A DNA stretch of 51,473 bases from Acidobacteriota bacterium (GTDB lineage: Bacteria; Acidobacteriota; Blastocatellia; Pyrinomonadales; Pyrinomonadaceae): the NCBI GenBank assembly GCA_020199995.1, contig JAIVJM010000240.1, positions 10,345 through 61,817 of the forward strand, written 5' to 3'. The notes below the pieces were generated by a model. The model was not told the DNA's origin, made no database searches, and saw nothing but the letters and a program-made list of their open reading frames with translations. Made by a program: the position numbers and the translations under genes. Positions 8,854 to 17,038 of this stretch are shown here, in pieces. The number at the start of each line of letters is the position of its first letter. Position 1 is the stretch's first letter.

Positions 8854-10020
8854 TCAAGCGCCGAAGCTCTCAAGATATTTCACGCCCGCGCCGGTGTTAA
8901 AGAGCACGACGCGCTCGTCCGGCTTGACCTCGCCGCGCTCCAGCAGGACCCTCAAAGCGGGCAGGCATGCGCCACCTTCGGGCGCGGCGAAGATGCCTTC
9001 CAGCGCCCCGATCTCTTCGACCGCCGCGAGCAACTCCGCATCAGTCACGGCGATGGCCGCACCGTTTGATGCGCGCAACGCGTCGAGAATGAGAAAGTCG
9101 CCGATGGCCTTCGGCACGCGCAGGCCCGAAGCGGTCGTCGCCGCGTCGGGGAATTCGTCCGCGAAGCGTTTTCCTTCCTCAAACGCGCGCACAATCGGCG
9201 CGCAACCCGCGGCCTGCACCGACACCATCCGGGGCCGGCGGCTGTCAATCCAACCCAGAGCCTCCATCTCGTCGAAGGCCTTCCACATGCCGACGAGCCC
9301 CGTGCCGCCGCCCGTCGGATAGATGACCCAGTCGGGGAGCGTCCAGTCCAACTGCTCGGCCAATTCATAGCCGAGCGTCTTCTTGCCCTCGACCCGGTAC
9401 GGCTCTTTCAAAGTCGAAACATCGAACCAGCCTTCCGCCTCCTTGCGCCGCGCCACTTCCGAGCCGCAGTCAGTAATCAACCCGTCCAACAGCGTGACAT
9501 GCGCGCCCGTCTGCTCGCACTCGACGATGTTGGCGCGCGGCGTGTCGCGCGGCATGAAGATATAGGCTTCCAGACCCGCGCGCGCGGCGTAGGCGGCAAG
9601 CGCCCCGGCGGCGTTCCCGGCAGAAGGGACGGCCAGTTTACGAGCCCCCAGCTCTTTCGCCATCGAGACCGCCGCCGACATCCCCCGCGCCTTGAAGCTC
9701 TGCGTGGGGTTCTGCGACTCGTCCTTGATGTAAAGTCTTTCGAGGCCCAGCCGCTCGCCGAGGCGCGCGGCGCGCAAAAGCGGCGTCCAGCCTTCGCCGA
9801 GCGAGACGACATTTTCGTCGTGCGCGACCGGCAGCACCTCTCTGTAACGCCATAAGTCAGACCTTCTTCCCTTCAAGCTTTCCTTCGTCAGCGTGCGCCC
9901 CGCCGTTCCGAGGTCGTAGCGCACGAGCAGCGGCTTGCCGCACTCCACGCAGAGGTTTTGCAACCGCTGTGCCTCGTGCCTCGTCCCGCACGCCGCGCAT
10001 TCCAGATGTGTCACGTTCAT
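8854..10020 (-). CDS. thrC: Threonine synthase
   Basis: 388-residue PLP enzyme converting O-phosphohomoserine to threonine. The PLP lysine is in PTQSFKARG (Lys110). SLGEGWTPLL, SAGNAAGALAAYAARAG and the glycine loop YPTGGGTGLVG are the usual landmarks. An N-terminal CxxC pair of pairs (Cys8, 11, 24, 27) forms a small zinc-ribbon-like knuckle known in the shorter bacterial and archaeal threonine synthases. ATG at 10020 is preceded only by a weak AAAGA. It heads the leftward group thrC, TPR protein, phosphatase-fold protein, with a probable promoter at 10067-10096. Confidence 0.92.
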   Translation of the reverse strand: MNVTHLECAACGTRHEAQRLQNLCVECGKPLLVRYDLGTAGRTLTKESLKGRRSDLWRYREVLPVAHDENVVSLGEGWTPLLRAARLGERLGLERLYIKDESQNPTQSFKARGMSAAVSMAKELGARKLAVPSAGNAAGALAAYAARAGLEAYIFMPRDTPRANIVECEQTGAHVTLLDGLITDCGSEVARRKEAEGWFDVSTLKEPYRVEGKKTLGYELAEQLDWTLPDWVIYPTGGGTGLVGMWKAFDEMEALGWIDSRRPRMVSVQAAGCAPIVRAFEEGKRFADEFPDAATTASGLRVPKAIGDFLILDALRASNGAAIAVTDAELLAAVEEIGALEGIFAAPEGGACLPALRVLLERGEVKPDERVVLFNTGAGVKYLESFGA

Positions 10021-10066
10021 TCTTTAATGAGTCCCTTTCCTGAACCTGAGTTGCTCAAAAACCCTT

Positions 10067-10096
10067 TTATAATGCGCCCCGAACCCCGAACCGCAA
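10067..10096 (-). promoter_or_regulatory. Probable promoter of thrC
   Basis: Reading leftward: TTGCGG (10091-10096), 18-bp spacer, TTATAA (10067-10072), about 45 bp before the thrC ATG. The spacer itself contains a TTCGGGG heptamer twice. Sequence match only. Confidence 0.45.
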
Positions 10097-10219
10097 AATG
10101 CCGGCGCGGAGCCACGGGCCCGGCCCGAGGGCGGATTCCGGCCCGCGCCCGGCCGCCGCGCCCGGCTATCCCGCCTGCGACCCGTGCCGCGCGCCCTGCA
10201 GTCACTTGGAGCCCCTGTG

Positions 10220-10248
10220 TTGCACCCGCCGACGGGCCGGTGTTAGAT
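10220..10248 (+). promoter_or_regulatory. Probable promoter of the HAD gene
   Basis: TTGCAC (10220-10225), 17-bp spacer, TTAGAT (10243-10248), 88 bp before the HAD ATG. The TTAG-type -10 resembles those at 16938, 32666 and 34826 in this window. The remainder of the 316-bp gap (10021-10336) is very GC-rich and shows no gene. Confidence 0.45.
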
Positions 10249-10257
10249 TCATTGCAA

Positions 10258-10332
10258 ATTCTGAAGTCTCGAAGTCTCAGAGTCGAAGCGGCGGCGCTTC
10301 GGCTTTTGATTCCGGACTCCAGACTCTCGACT
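10258..10332. repeat. Imperfect short-period palindrome before the HAD gene
   Basis: The left half has GAAGTCTC in tandem and the right half GACTCCA/GACTCTC/GACT (period 7). The two halves are roughly complementary across a GAAGC-GGCGGC-GCTTC core. It is weaker than the other heptamer palindromes and may or may not belong with them. It lies in the 5' leader of the HAD gene. Confidence 0.35.
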
Positions 10333-10336
10333 GTTT

Positions 10337-11263
10337 ATGGGCATCAGATTGGTCGCGCTCGATTTAGACGGGACGCTGCTCAATTCGCACGGAGAATTGA
10401 CGGCTCGCAACCGCGCGGCGATTGCTGCGGCGCGTCTGCGCGGCGTGTCGGTCGTGCTCGTGACGGGGCGGCGCTTCCGCGACGCCCGCCCCCTCGCGCT
10501 CGAACTCGGCCTCGACGTCCCCGTCGTCGCGCACAACGGCGCGCTCACCAAGCACGCGCGCACGCTCGAAACCGTCGCGGTCATGCTGTTGCCGTCCGAG
10601 ACGGCGCGCGCCGTTATCCGGACGGGGCGCGCGCACGGCGCGGACGCGCTCGTGAGCGACGACCACGAGGGCGAAGGCTTGCTCGTCTACGACCACATCA
10701 GCGAGGGCAACACGGCGCTCGCCAAGTACATTGCCTGGTCGCGCCGTGTCGTCGGCCCCGGAGCGGCGGCCTCGGTCCGGCGTGTCCCGTCGCTCGAAGA
10801 GTACCTCGACCACGACCCGCTGCACCTCGCCTTCTCGGGAGGCTGCGCCGCGATGGAGCGCCTCGGCGAAGTGTTGGGCGAGGCCGTAGGCGGCGCGGTC
10901 AAGCTCCTGCTCACGCTCTACCCGAAGATGGACTTTGCGCTCCTCGACGTGCTCCACCCCTCGGCCTCGAAGGGCGCGGGGCTCGCCGCCGTCGCCGCCG
11001 GGCAGGGCGTCGAACGCGCGGAGGTGATGGCCGTCGGCGACAACTTCAACGACCTTGAGATGCTCGAATACGCGGGGACGGGCGTCCTCATGGGCGCCGA
11101 AGACGACGGAGAATTTCCGCCTGCTCGCCGAGCGCGGCAAATACGACGGCGTCATCTTCCACCGCGTCATCAAGGGCTTCATGATTCAGGGGGGCGACCC
11201 GATGGGCACGGGGAGCGGCGGCGCGTCGGCATGGGGCGGACGCTTCGACGACGAGATCAATAA
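10337..11263 (+). pseudogene. Cof-type HAD hydrolase, 3' end deleted
   Basis: The first 254 residues are a Cof/YidA-like HAD phosphatase: motif I LDLDGTLLNS, VTGRR, the SASKGAGL lysine and GDNFNDLEML. Such enzymes dephosphorylate small sugar or cofactor phosphates. Homology stops at GVLMGA (about 11098), where the DNA switches to cyclophilin coding sequence in another frame. The last 55 residues of this ORF are therefore the cyclophilin read out of frame. About 20-30 native C-terminal residues are missing; the core acid motifs survive, so activity cannot be excluded. ATG 10337 has no clear ribosome site. Confidence 0.8.
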
Positions 11264-11513
11264 ATCATCCGAGCTCTACCGCGGCGCTTACGCGAAAGGC
11301 ACGGTGGCGATGGCGAACGCCGGGCCGAACACCAACGGCTCGCAGTTCTTCATCATGCATGCCGACTACCCGCTCCCGCCCAGCTACACCAAGTTCGGGC
11401 GCGTCATCGAAGGTCAGGAAGTGGTGGACAAGATCGCCACGTCCCCGACCTCCGGCGGTGACCGGCCCGTTAAGGAAGTGTTGATGGAAAAGGTCACGAT
11501 TGAAGAAGCGTGA
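11055..11513 (+). pseudogene. Cyclophilin-type peptidyl-prolyl isomerase, 5' end deleted
   Basis: From APKTTENF (base 11094) to the stop this is a cyclophilin: FHRVIKGFMIQGGDP, GSQFFIMHADYP and KFGRVIEGQEVVDKI carry the active-site Arg, Phe and Gln pattern. The normal first strand, the start codon and any signal peptide are missing. The 13 codons before 11094 belong to the HAD gene in another frame. The ATG at 11055 lies inside the HAD sequence, so expression as a working isomerase is doubtful. The junction of the two genes lies at about 11093-11098 (GGGCGCCG). Confidence 0.82.
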
Positions 11514-11525
11514 AGAGTAAAAGCG

Positions 11526-11584
11526 GTCAATCGTCAATCGTGAAGAGAAAGAATTGGTTTTTCTCTTCACGATTGACGATTGAC
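11526..11584. repeat. Heptamer palindrome B (GTCAATC type)
   Basis: Perfect 25-bp arms, 11526-11550 and 11560-11584. Read straight through, the element keeps a 7-bp register: GTCAATC, GTCAATC, GTGAAGA, GAAAGAA and onward to GACGATT, GACGATT. It starts 12 bp after the cyclophilin stop and sits between convergent genes, so it may terminate both. Confidence 0.8.
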
Positions 11585-11606
11585 GATTGACGGCTTTTAC
11601 CGTCTC

Positions 11607-12509
11607 TTACTGCGCGCCCCTGCTCTTCAAAATCTCGATGACCTTGTCCTGACCGTTCTCCTTCGCGAAGGCCAGCGCCGTGTGCCCGTCCTCGTATCTG
11701 GCGTTGACGTCCGCGCGATTATCGAGGAGCAGGCTGACGGTTCCGGCGAGCCCTTTGCTGGCCGCCGCCATCAGCGCCGTGTAGCCCTTGGGGGTGCTGG
11801 CGTTAACGTCCGCGCCATTCTTGAGCAGGCGTTCGAGCGTGGAGGCGCGCCCGTAGCTGGCGGCGAGGATGACGGCGCCGTCGTTGCGCGCGTTGACGTC
11901 CGCGCCCTTCTCCAGCAGGGGACGCACGACGGCGAGGTGCCCGTTCGAGGCGGCTAAGATGAGCGCCGTGCGACCGTCCGAGGTCTTCGCGTTGACATCA
12001 GCGCCACGCCCGATGAGGAGCTGCGCCAGCTCAGCGTCGCCGTCCTCCGCCACCAGCATGAGCGCCGTCAAGCCGTCCGCGCAGGCCAGGTTCACGTCCG
12101 CGTTCTTCGCCAGAAGCCCCTCAGCCGCCGCCTTCTGTCTGCCCTCGACCGCGTAGACGAGCGGCGTGCAACCCTGCTTGCTCCTCGCATTGACGAGCGC
12201 GCCGCTCCTGAACAGCGCGGCGAACGCCGTCACGTCTCCGCGGCTCGCCGCGTTCATCAGCTTGTCGTTAACGTTGACCCTCGGCCCCGTCGGGGGCGCG
12301 GGCTTGGGGCGGCTGATCTTGTTCGACTTGTCCTGCTTCGGCTGGCTGGCGAAAGCCCCCACGCCGCCCGTGAGGTCTCTCTGCGCACGGGCGGCGGCGG
12401 CGGCGGCGACCAGCGTGGAGACGCCCGCCGCGGAACACAGAAACAGCAGCAGCAGGGCGATGGCGACCGGCGACGCCTGTCTGAGGCCGGGTATGCGTTC
12501 GTGTCTCAT
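11607..12509 (-). CDS. Exported ankyrin-repeat protein
   Basis: About 300 residues. A basic N-terminus and a long hydrophobic stretch (SPVAIALLLLFLCSAAG) form a signal peptide or anchor. At least six ankyrin repeats follow, each with the G-TAL--A---G---V--LL--GADVN pattern, one per 32-33 residues. Ankyrin repeats bind other proteins; partner unknown. ATG 12509 has AGAGGA nine bases upstream; ATG 12518 overlaps the thiD stop as ATGA and adds three residues. Either way it is translationally close to thiD and is the last gene of the leftward thi group. Confidence 0.82.
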   Translation of the reverse strand: MRHERIPGLRQASPVAIALLLLFLCSAAGVSTLVAAAAAARAQRDLTGGVGAFASQPKQDKSNKISRPKPAPPTGPRVNVNDKLMNAASRGDVTAFAALFRSGALVNARSKQGCTPLVYAVEGRQKAAAEGLLAKNADVNLACADGLTALMLVAEDGDAELAQLLIGRGADVNAKTSDGRTALILAASNGHLAVVRPLLEKGADVNARNDGAVILAASYGRASTLERLLKNGADVNASTPKGYTALMAAASKGLAGTVSLLLDNRADVNARYEDGHTALAFAKENGQDKVIEILKSRGAQ

Positions 12510-12514
12510 CGTCT

Positions 12515-13351
12515 TCATTCCTCTGCGTCTGCGCCCGCGCTGAGGCGGACGGGGACGTCGTGATTGATGGGGCCGTGGCCGCGACCGAGCCGCGGCGCGT
12601 GGCGGATGGCGTCGGTCACGAAACGCTTTGCCGCACCGATTGACGCTTCGAGTGTCATCCCGCGCGCGAGGCACGCGGCAATCGCGGCGGCGAGCGTGCA
12701 GCCCGTCCCGTGCGTCGCGTTGGTTTCGATGCGCGCCGCGGTGAAAGTGGTGGTCTGTCCTTCGTCGTCGAGCAGGTCGAGCGCGCCGACGCCCGTCAGA
12801 TGCCCGCCCTTGACGAGCACCGCGCGCGCGCCCATCTCGCGCATCCGCCGCGCCGCGCGCCGCATCCCTTCCTCGTCGCCTATCGAGAGCCCCGTGATGC
12901 GCTCCGCCTCCGGGATGTTCGGCGTGACGACGCGCGCGAGCGGCAGCAACTCGCGCTTCAAGGCTTCGAGCGCCTCGTCGTCAATCAAATCGAAGCCGGA
13001 GGTCGAGCGCACGACGGGGTCAACGACGGGCGCGGGCAGCGCCTCTTCGCGGAAGAGGCGTGCGACCTCCGAGATGATCTCGCGCGTTGGGAGCATCCCC
13101 GTCTTCGCGCCCGCGACGTGGAAGTCTTCGACGACCGGGAGGACTTGAGCACGCACGGCCTCCGCCGTCTGGTGCGCCGCTCCGAAGACGCCGGTCGTGT
13201 TCTGGTAAGTCAGCGCAGTGACGGCGGCGGTGGCGAAGCAGCCGAAGGCCGTGAACGTCTTGATGTCGGCGACTATTCCTGCGCCGCCCGACGGGTCGAA
13301 CCCGGCGATGGTCAAGGCGACGAGTCGCGAGTCTGATTCGGCGTTACTCAT
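12515..13351 (-). CDS. thiD: Hydroxymethylpyrimidine / phosphomethylpyrimidine kinase
   Basis: 278 residues, normal length for ThiD, which phosphorylates HMP and then HMP-P in thiamine biosynthesis. IAGFDPSGGAGIVADIKTF at the N-terminus, DPVVRSTSG in the middle, TPNIPEAERITG and the anion-hole motif THGTGCTLAAAI are all present. The frame is open far upstream, but homology begins at ATG 13351. It follows thiE by 28 bp and overlaps or abuts the ankyrin gene. No TPP riboswitch was recognised upstream. Confidence 0.93.
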   Translation of the reverse strand: MSNAESDSRLVALTIAGFDPSGGAGIVADIKTFTAFGCFATAAVTALTYQNTTGVFGAAHQTAEAVRAQVLPVVEDFHVAGAKTGMLPTREIISEVARLFREEALPAPVVDPVVRSTSGFDLIDDEALEALKRELLPLARVVTPNIPEAERITGLSIGDEEGMRRAARRMREMGARAVLVKGGHLTGVGALDLLDDEGQTTTFTAARIETNATHGTGCTLAAAIAACLARGMTLEASIGAAKRFVTDAIRHAPRLGRGHGPINHDVPVRLSAGADAEE

Positions 13352-13379
13352 TGGTGATTTGACTCGGCGCTCCTCGACA

Positions 13380-14057
13380 TTATCCGGCGGGCGTGTCGCC
13401 GAGGGTGGAAAGGTTTTCCAGAGCGCGGACTGTTTCGACGAGGTCTCGCGATTCGACGAACATGCGGATGGCGGCGAGGCCCGCCGCCCCGGCCCGTAGT
13501 ACATCATACATGTTTTCAAGTGTGATGCCGCCGACGGCGAGGAGCGGGAAGGGGGCGAGGGCGAGGGCGGCTTCGCGCAAATCTTCGAGGCCGAGGGGCA
13601 GGCCGTAAGCGCGTTTCGACGGCGTGTCGAAGACGGGGCCGAAGATTGCGAAGTCCGCGCCGCCGTCGCGCGCCTCGCGCGCCTCGCGCCGGGAGTGCGT
13701 CGAGACCCCGACGAGAAAGCGTTCGCCGAAGACGCGCCGCACGACCCGCGCTTCGAGAGATTGGGCGGTGAGCTGGACGCCGTCGCAACGTGAGGCGAGC
13801 GCGATATCGGCGCGGTCGTTGACGAGGATGCGCGTCTCGGTGCCGCGGGCGAGCGCGGCGGCACGGGCGGCGAGTTGGTGCAGGGTGCGCGCGCTTAAAT
13901 TTTTCTCGCGCAGTTGAATCAGCGCGACGCCCGCGGCGACGGCCCGCGCGACGAGCGCGAGAAGGTCTCGGAACTCTTCACTCTCCGGGGTGGTCTCGCG
14001 CGTCGTCTCGCCGGGGGTGACGAGACAGGTGATCGGCGTTGGCGGTGTGGACGGCAT
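13380..14057 (-). CDS. thiE: Thiamine-phosphate synthase
   Basis: 225 residues. Joins HMP-PP to thiazole phosphate to make thiamine phosphate. Family marks: IQLREKNLSA, ILVNDRADIALAS, GVQL, STHSRREA, FGPVFDTPSK and the phosphate-binding AVGGI. ATG 14057 lies 80 bp inside the end of the upstream membrane-protein gene, a long overlap for this genome, which suggests translational coupling. It pairs with thiD downstream, so two steps of the pathway are encoded together. Confidence 0.93.
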   Translation of the reverse strand: MPSTPPTPITCLVTPGETTRETTPESEEFRDLLALVARAVAAGVALIQLREKNLSARTLHQLAARAAALARGTETRILVNDRADIALASRCDGVQLTAQSLEARVVRRVFGERFLVGVSTHSRREAREARDGGADFAIFGPVFDTPSKRAYGLPLGLEDLREAALALAPFPLLAVGGITLENMYDVLRAGAAGLAAIRMFVESRDLVETVRALENLSTLGDTPAG

Positions 14058-14415
14058 CGGGGGCGGAGGTCGCTGTCGCGTCGGACGCGGGGGTCGTCGC
14101 CTCGTCGGGCACTAATGCGGGTCGGCGGTCGAGGCCTTCGAGCCGGCGCACGGCCTCGCGGAAGTGCGTCATTTCCCAGAAGGCCATCACGAGATTGAGG
14201 AGCCCCAACCCCGTCACCGCGCCGCGCACCCAGCCCGAAGCCACGGCCTGCTGCAAGCCCTGTAAGCCTATCTTCTGCGAGGCGTAGGCCAGCAGGAAAT
14301 TGTCGCCCCAGTCGCCGATCATCCCGAACGGCTGCCACCACGGCAGGACTGTCAGGAAGACGCCCGCCTCAAGGCACAGGACGATGTAGAAGATGACGGT
14401 CAGTCTCGCTGCCAT
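13978..14415 (-). CDS. Small membrane protein of unknown function
   Basis: 145 residues. Two hydrophobic segments (about 5-27 and 62-82) with WWQPFG in the loop, then a polar Ala/Thr/Asp-rich tail. I do not recognise a family. ATG 14415 is preferred; the frame runs nine codons further into the heptamer palindrome. The last 80 bp overlap thiE in another frame, and that tail looks non-conserved. It stands between the large TPR gene and thiE on the same strand. Confidence 0.55.
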   Translation of the reverse strand: MAARLTVIFYIVLCLEAGVFLTVLPWWQPFGMIGDWGDNFLLAYASQKIGLQGLQQAVASGWVRGAVTGLGLLNLVMAFWEMTHFREAVRRLEGLDRRPALVPDEATTPASDATATSAPDAVHTANADHLSRHPRRDDARDHPGE

Positions 14416-14423
14416 AAAGAACC

Positions 14424-14507
14424 GTGAATCGTCAATCGTCAATCGTCAATCGTCAAGACAGAAAGACCGCGTCTTTCTCTTCACGATTTACGATTCACGA
14501 TTGACGG
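14424..14507. repeat. Heptamer palindrome C (GTCAATC type)
   Basis: About twelve consecutive 7-bp units: GTGAATC, then GTCAATC three times, and on through TTCACGA, TTTACGA, TTCACGA, TTGACGG. The two halves are complementary. It supplies the stop codon (14488-14490) of the TPR 3' fragment and precedes the small membrane protein. Confidence 0.8.
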
Positions 14508-14614
14508 CATCTTGCGCCTGCAGGTCGCGCAGCTTATCGGCGACGCCGCGATAGGAAACGTCCACGCCGTAGACTTCCGAGAAGACTTCGATGGCGCGCC
14601 GTGTGTCACCCATC
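14488..14614 (-). pseudogene. Displaced 3' end of the large TPR gene
   Basis: In a different frame from the 731-residue TPR ORF, this stretch encodes MGDTRRAIEVFSEVYGVDVS and on to a stop, which reads as the final TPR helix pair normally found at the end of that protein. The junction with the main ORF (ending MEKEMPDG) is near 14606-14614. About 30-40 residues seem to be missing between the two. The last residues, AVNRES, are encoded by the heptamer palindrome. Confidence 0.6.
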
Positions 14615-16801
14615 CGGCATCTCCTTCTCCATGAAGCAGTGGCCGAGGAGGTTACAGCACTGGAGGTAGCGGGTCGTGCCGTCGCCCGGCGCGGTCTGTT
14701 CGATGGCCGTCTGAAGCTCCTGTATGGACTGGTCGAGCATCCCCATCTCGCGGTACGCCAGCCCCATGTTGAAATGCGTCTCGAAGTCGGCCTCGGCGGC
14801 CTCCTCCGAGTCTTCCACCGCCTCGCGGAACTCGTCGAAGATGGCGGCGAGGCCGGGGTCAAGGCCCGCCGCCGGGGCCGCCGTTTCCGTCGCCGGCGCC
14901 AGCGGCATGAAGGCCGCCGCCGCGGAGTCGTCGTCCGCGACGGGCGCGGCTCCGCCCGCGTCTGTCAGAGCCTCGCCCGCGAAATCGAAGGCGGCGAAAT
15001 CCGACACCTCGGCGGAGAGCCCGGCTGCTTCGATGGTCTCGGTGGTGGCGACGACCAACGCGGGAGACACGGCGTCGGGGACGGGGGCGTCGGCGTCGTG
15101 GGACGCGTCGGCCGGGAGGAGGGCGCGGCGCTTCTCGATCTCGGCGTGCTGGCCGTACTGGCGTTCGAGCATTTCGAGCGTCTCGCGCGCGATGTCCGTG
15201 TAGCCCTGCTCGAGATAGAAATCAACGCTCTCCAACTCCTGGACGAGCATCTGCTCGAAGCGCGCGCCGTCGTGCGCCACCTCCTCGCCCTGCGGCGGGG
15301 GCGCGCCGCCGAAGTCTATCTCCTGAAATCCTCCAGACATGGCCGCCGCGGCGCTCGCGCTCTGCGCGCCGGAGGAGTCCCGCGTCTTCTCAGTCGCGTC
15401 GGTGAAGCTGTTGAGGTCGGCGAACGAGGAGCTGGCGTCCGGCGTCTCGGGGGGGGCAGAGGAGACCGCGTTCCACTCGAACTCCGCGACGGGCGGCGCG
15501 CCCGCGTCCCCGCCGGAGGCCGTGGGAGAGGGGGGCGGCGCGGCGAACGCGTCGTCGTTGAGCATGAAGCTTTCGAACGTTGGAACTTGATCGGAGAGCG
15601 CGCCGCCCGAAGCCGCGGCGGCGTCGTCCGGCAGGGGGCCGCCGAGGGCTTCGAGGCGCGCACTGTAGCGCGTCTCGTCGGGCGCGAGCCGCGCGAGCTG
15701 CGAGAGGGCCTTGCGTTCCTCTTCGGCGGCCCCGCTCGTCTCCGCCGCGTCGGCCAGACGCTCCAGCGCCGTGCGCAGTCGCTCGTCGTCGCGCTGCCAA
15801 CTGTAGGCGCGGACCAGCAGGTGGAGCGCCTCCATCTGCTCGGGGTCGCGCGCCAGCGTCTCCTGCAACAGTTCGAGCAGCGGCTCCTCCTGCCTCCCCT
15901 TGAGCGCCGGCTCGGCCACCACGCCGAGCACGCGCGCCGCCGCGCCGACGTTCCCCTTGAGCAGGTAGAGGCGCGCGACGTCGAAGAAGAGCGCAAAGTT
16001 CGACTCGTCCATGCGGACGAGTTCGGCGGTCGCCTCTTCGGCGCGCGAAGCGTCTTCGGCTTCGACGTAGGCGCGGGCCAGTAGAGCGCGCAGCTCAAGG
16101 TCGCCGGGCTTACTGCGGACAGCCTGTTCGAGGACGTCCGCCGCCTCGTCCGCCGTGCCCAGCGCCGAGTGCGCGGCGACCAGCCCGTGGAGCGCGCCGT
16201 GGAGCGTCGGCCTCAACCCGAGCGCCTTGGTAAAGGCTTCGAGCGCCTGCTCGACTTCGCCGGAGGAGGCGAGCCGCTCGCCGGCCTGCGTGAAAGCTTC
16301 GGCGGCTTCGTCGGGGAAGTTGTCGCCCGCGTAGCTTTCGGCGAGGCGAAGTCGAATCCGCGTGTTCGAGGGGTCGAGGTCGGCGATGCGCCGCAGGATA
16401 TCGAGCGCCTCGCGCGCGAGGCCCGCGCGCGCGAAAGCGTCGGCTGCCGTGAGATATTGCGCGCGCGCGTCCACCATCAAGCCCTGCTGCTCGTAGAGCG
16501 TGGCGAGCGAGAGTGCGATGTCGTGATCCTGAGGATTGATGCGCGTGACCTTCTTATACATCGCGACGGCTTTGAGGGCGAAGCCCTGTTCGCGATAATG
16601 GTCGGCGACATGGCGGTAGCAGGTCACGGCCTCCTGCTTCTGGTCAATGCGCGTGTAGAGGTCGCCGAGCGTGTTGAGCGCGTTGTAGTCTTCGGCGTCG
16701 TGCTCGACGATGCGGCGGTATTCCTGGACGGCTGCCGGTATCTTGCCCTGCGCAAGGTACTTCTCCGCCGCCCGGATGGCTTTGACCTTATCGAATCCCA
16801 T
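14606..16801 (-). CDS. Large TPR protein (C-terminus cut by frameshift)
   Basis: 731 residues, soluble, no signal peptide. Residues 1 to about 390 are back-to-back TPR units (for example AEDYNALNTLGDLYTRI and NPQDHDIALSLATLYEQQG). A low-complexity Ala/Pro/Ser/Asp linker follows, then a second TPR block (FETHFNMGLAYREMGMLDQSI) that stops early at MEKEMPDG. The expected last repeat lies downstream in another frame. Probably a scaffold protein in the cytoplasm. It has a good leftward promoter at 16938-16966 and heads the run small membrane protein, thiE, thiD, ankyrin protein. Confidence 0.8.
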   Translation of the reverse strand: MGFDKVKAIRAAEKYLAQGKIPAAVQEYRRIVEHDAEDYNALNTLGDLYTRIDQKQEAVTCYRHVADHYREQGFALKAVAMYKKVTRINPQDHDIALSLATLYEQQGLMVDARAQYLTAADAFARAGLAREALDILRRIADLDPSNTRIRLRLAESYAGDNFPDEAAEAFTQAGERLASSGEVEQALEAFTKALGLRPTLHGALHGLVAAHSALGTADEAADVLEQAVRSKPGDLELRALLARAYVEAEDASRAEEATAELVRMDESNFALFFDVARLYLLKGNVGAAARVLGVVAEPALKGRQEEPLLELLQETLARDPEQMEALHLLVRAYSWQRDDERLRTALERLADAAETSGAAEEERKALSQLARLAPDETRYSARLEALGGPLPDDAAAASGGALSDQVPTFESFMLNDDAFAAPPPSPTASGGDAGAPPVAEFEWNAVSSAPPETPDASSSFADLNSFTDATEKTRDSSGAQSASAAAAMSGGFQEIDFGGAPPPQGEEVAHDGARFEQMLVQELESVDFYLEQGYTDIARETLEMLERQYGQHAEIEKRRALLPADASHDADAPVPDAVSPALVVATTETIEAAGLSAEVSDFAAFDFAGEALTDAGGAAPVADDDSAAAAFMPLAPATETAAPAAGLDPGLAAIFDEFREAVEDSEEAAEADFETHFNMGLAYREMGMLDQSIQELQTAIEQTAPGDGTTRYLQCCNLLGHCFMEKEMPDG

Positions 16802-16937
16802 TATGAATTATCTGCCGAAGGAGAAGTGGACATCGGAATCAGCACGAGGGCGAAACGAGCAGCGACAGGGTGCTGCGCCCGGCGGATGCGTCTTGTCCAT
16901 GGCTCTCACCCCTGTCTCCGAGGACGGGCGAGTTTGA

Positions 16938-16966
16938 CGCTAACATGCGCCTACAGTCAGTGTCAA
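16938..16966 (-). promoter_or_regulatory. Probable promoter of the large TPR gene
   Basis: Reading leftward: TTGACA (16961-16966), 17-bp spacer, TTAGCG (16938-16943), about 137 bp before the ATG at 16801. The -35 hexamer is a perfect sigma-70 match. The surrounding 16802-17000 gap shows no gene. Confidence 0.55.
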
Positions 16967-17038
16967 CCGCATCGTTCCGCAAGGTTTACGCCCGCGCCGC
17001 ACTCGATTGCGGGCTCCTGGATAGGCCTCTCGGCGGCG

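Noticed and set aside
12674-13864. Upstream extensions of the ankyrin and thiD frames
   Set aside because: The frames are open further upstream, but the extra residues are Arg/Pro/Ser-rich antisense-type sequence and homology begins at the internal ATGs chosen.
14057-16990. TPP riboswitch upstream of the thi genes
   Set aside because: I looked for the CTGAGA-type THI box and its partner in front of thiE and in front of the whole leftward run and saw none; thiE begins inside the upstream coding sequence.
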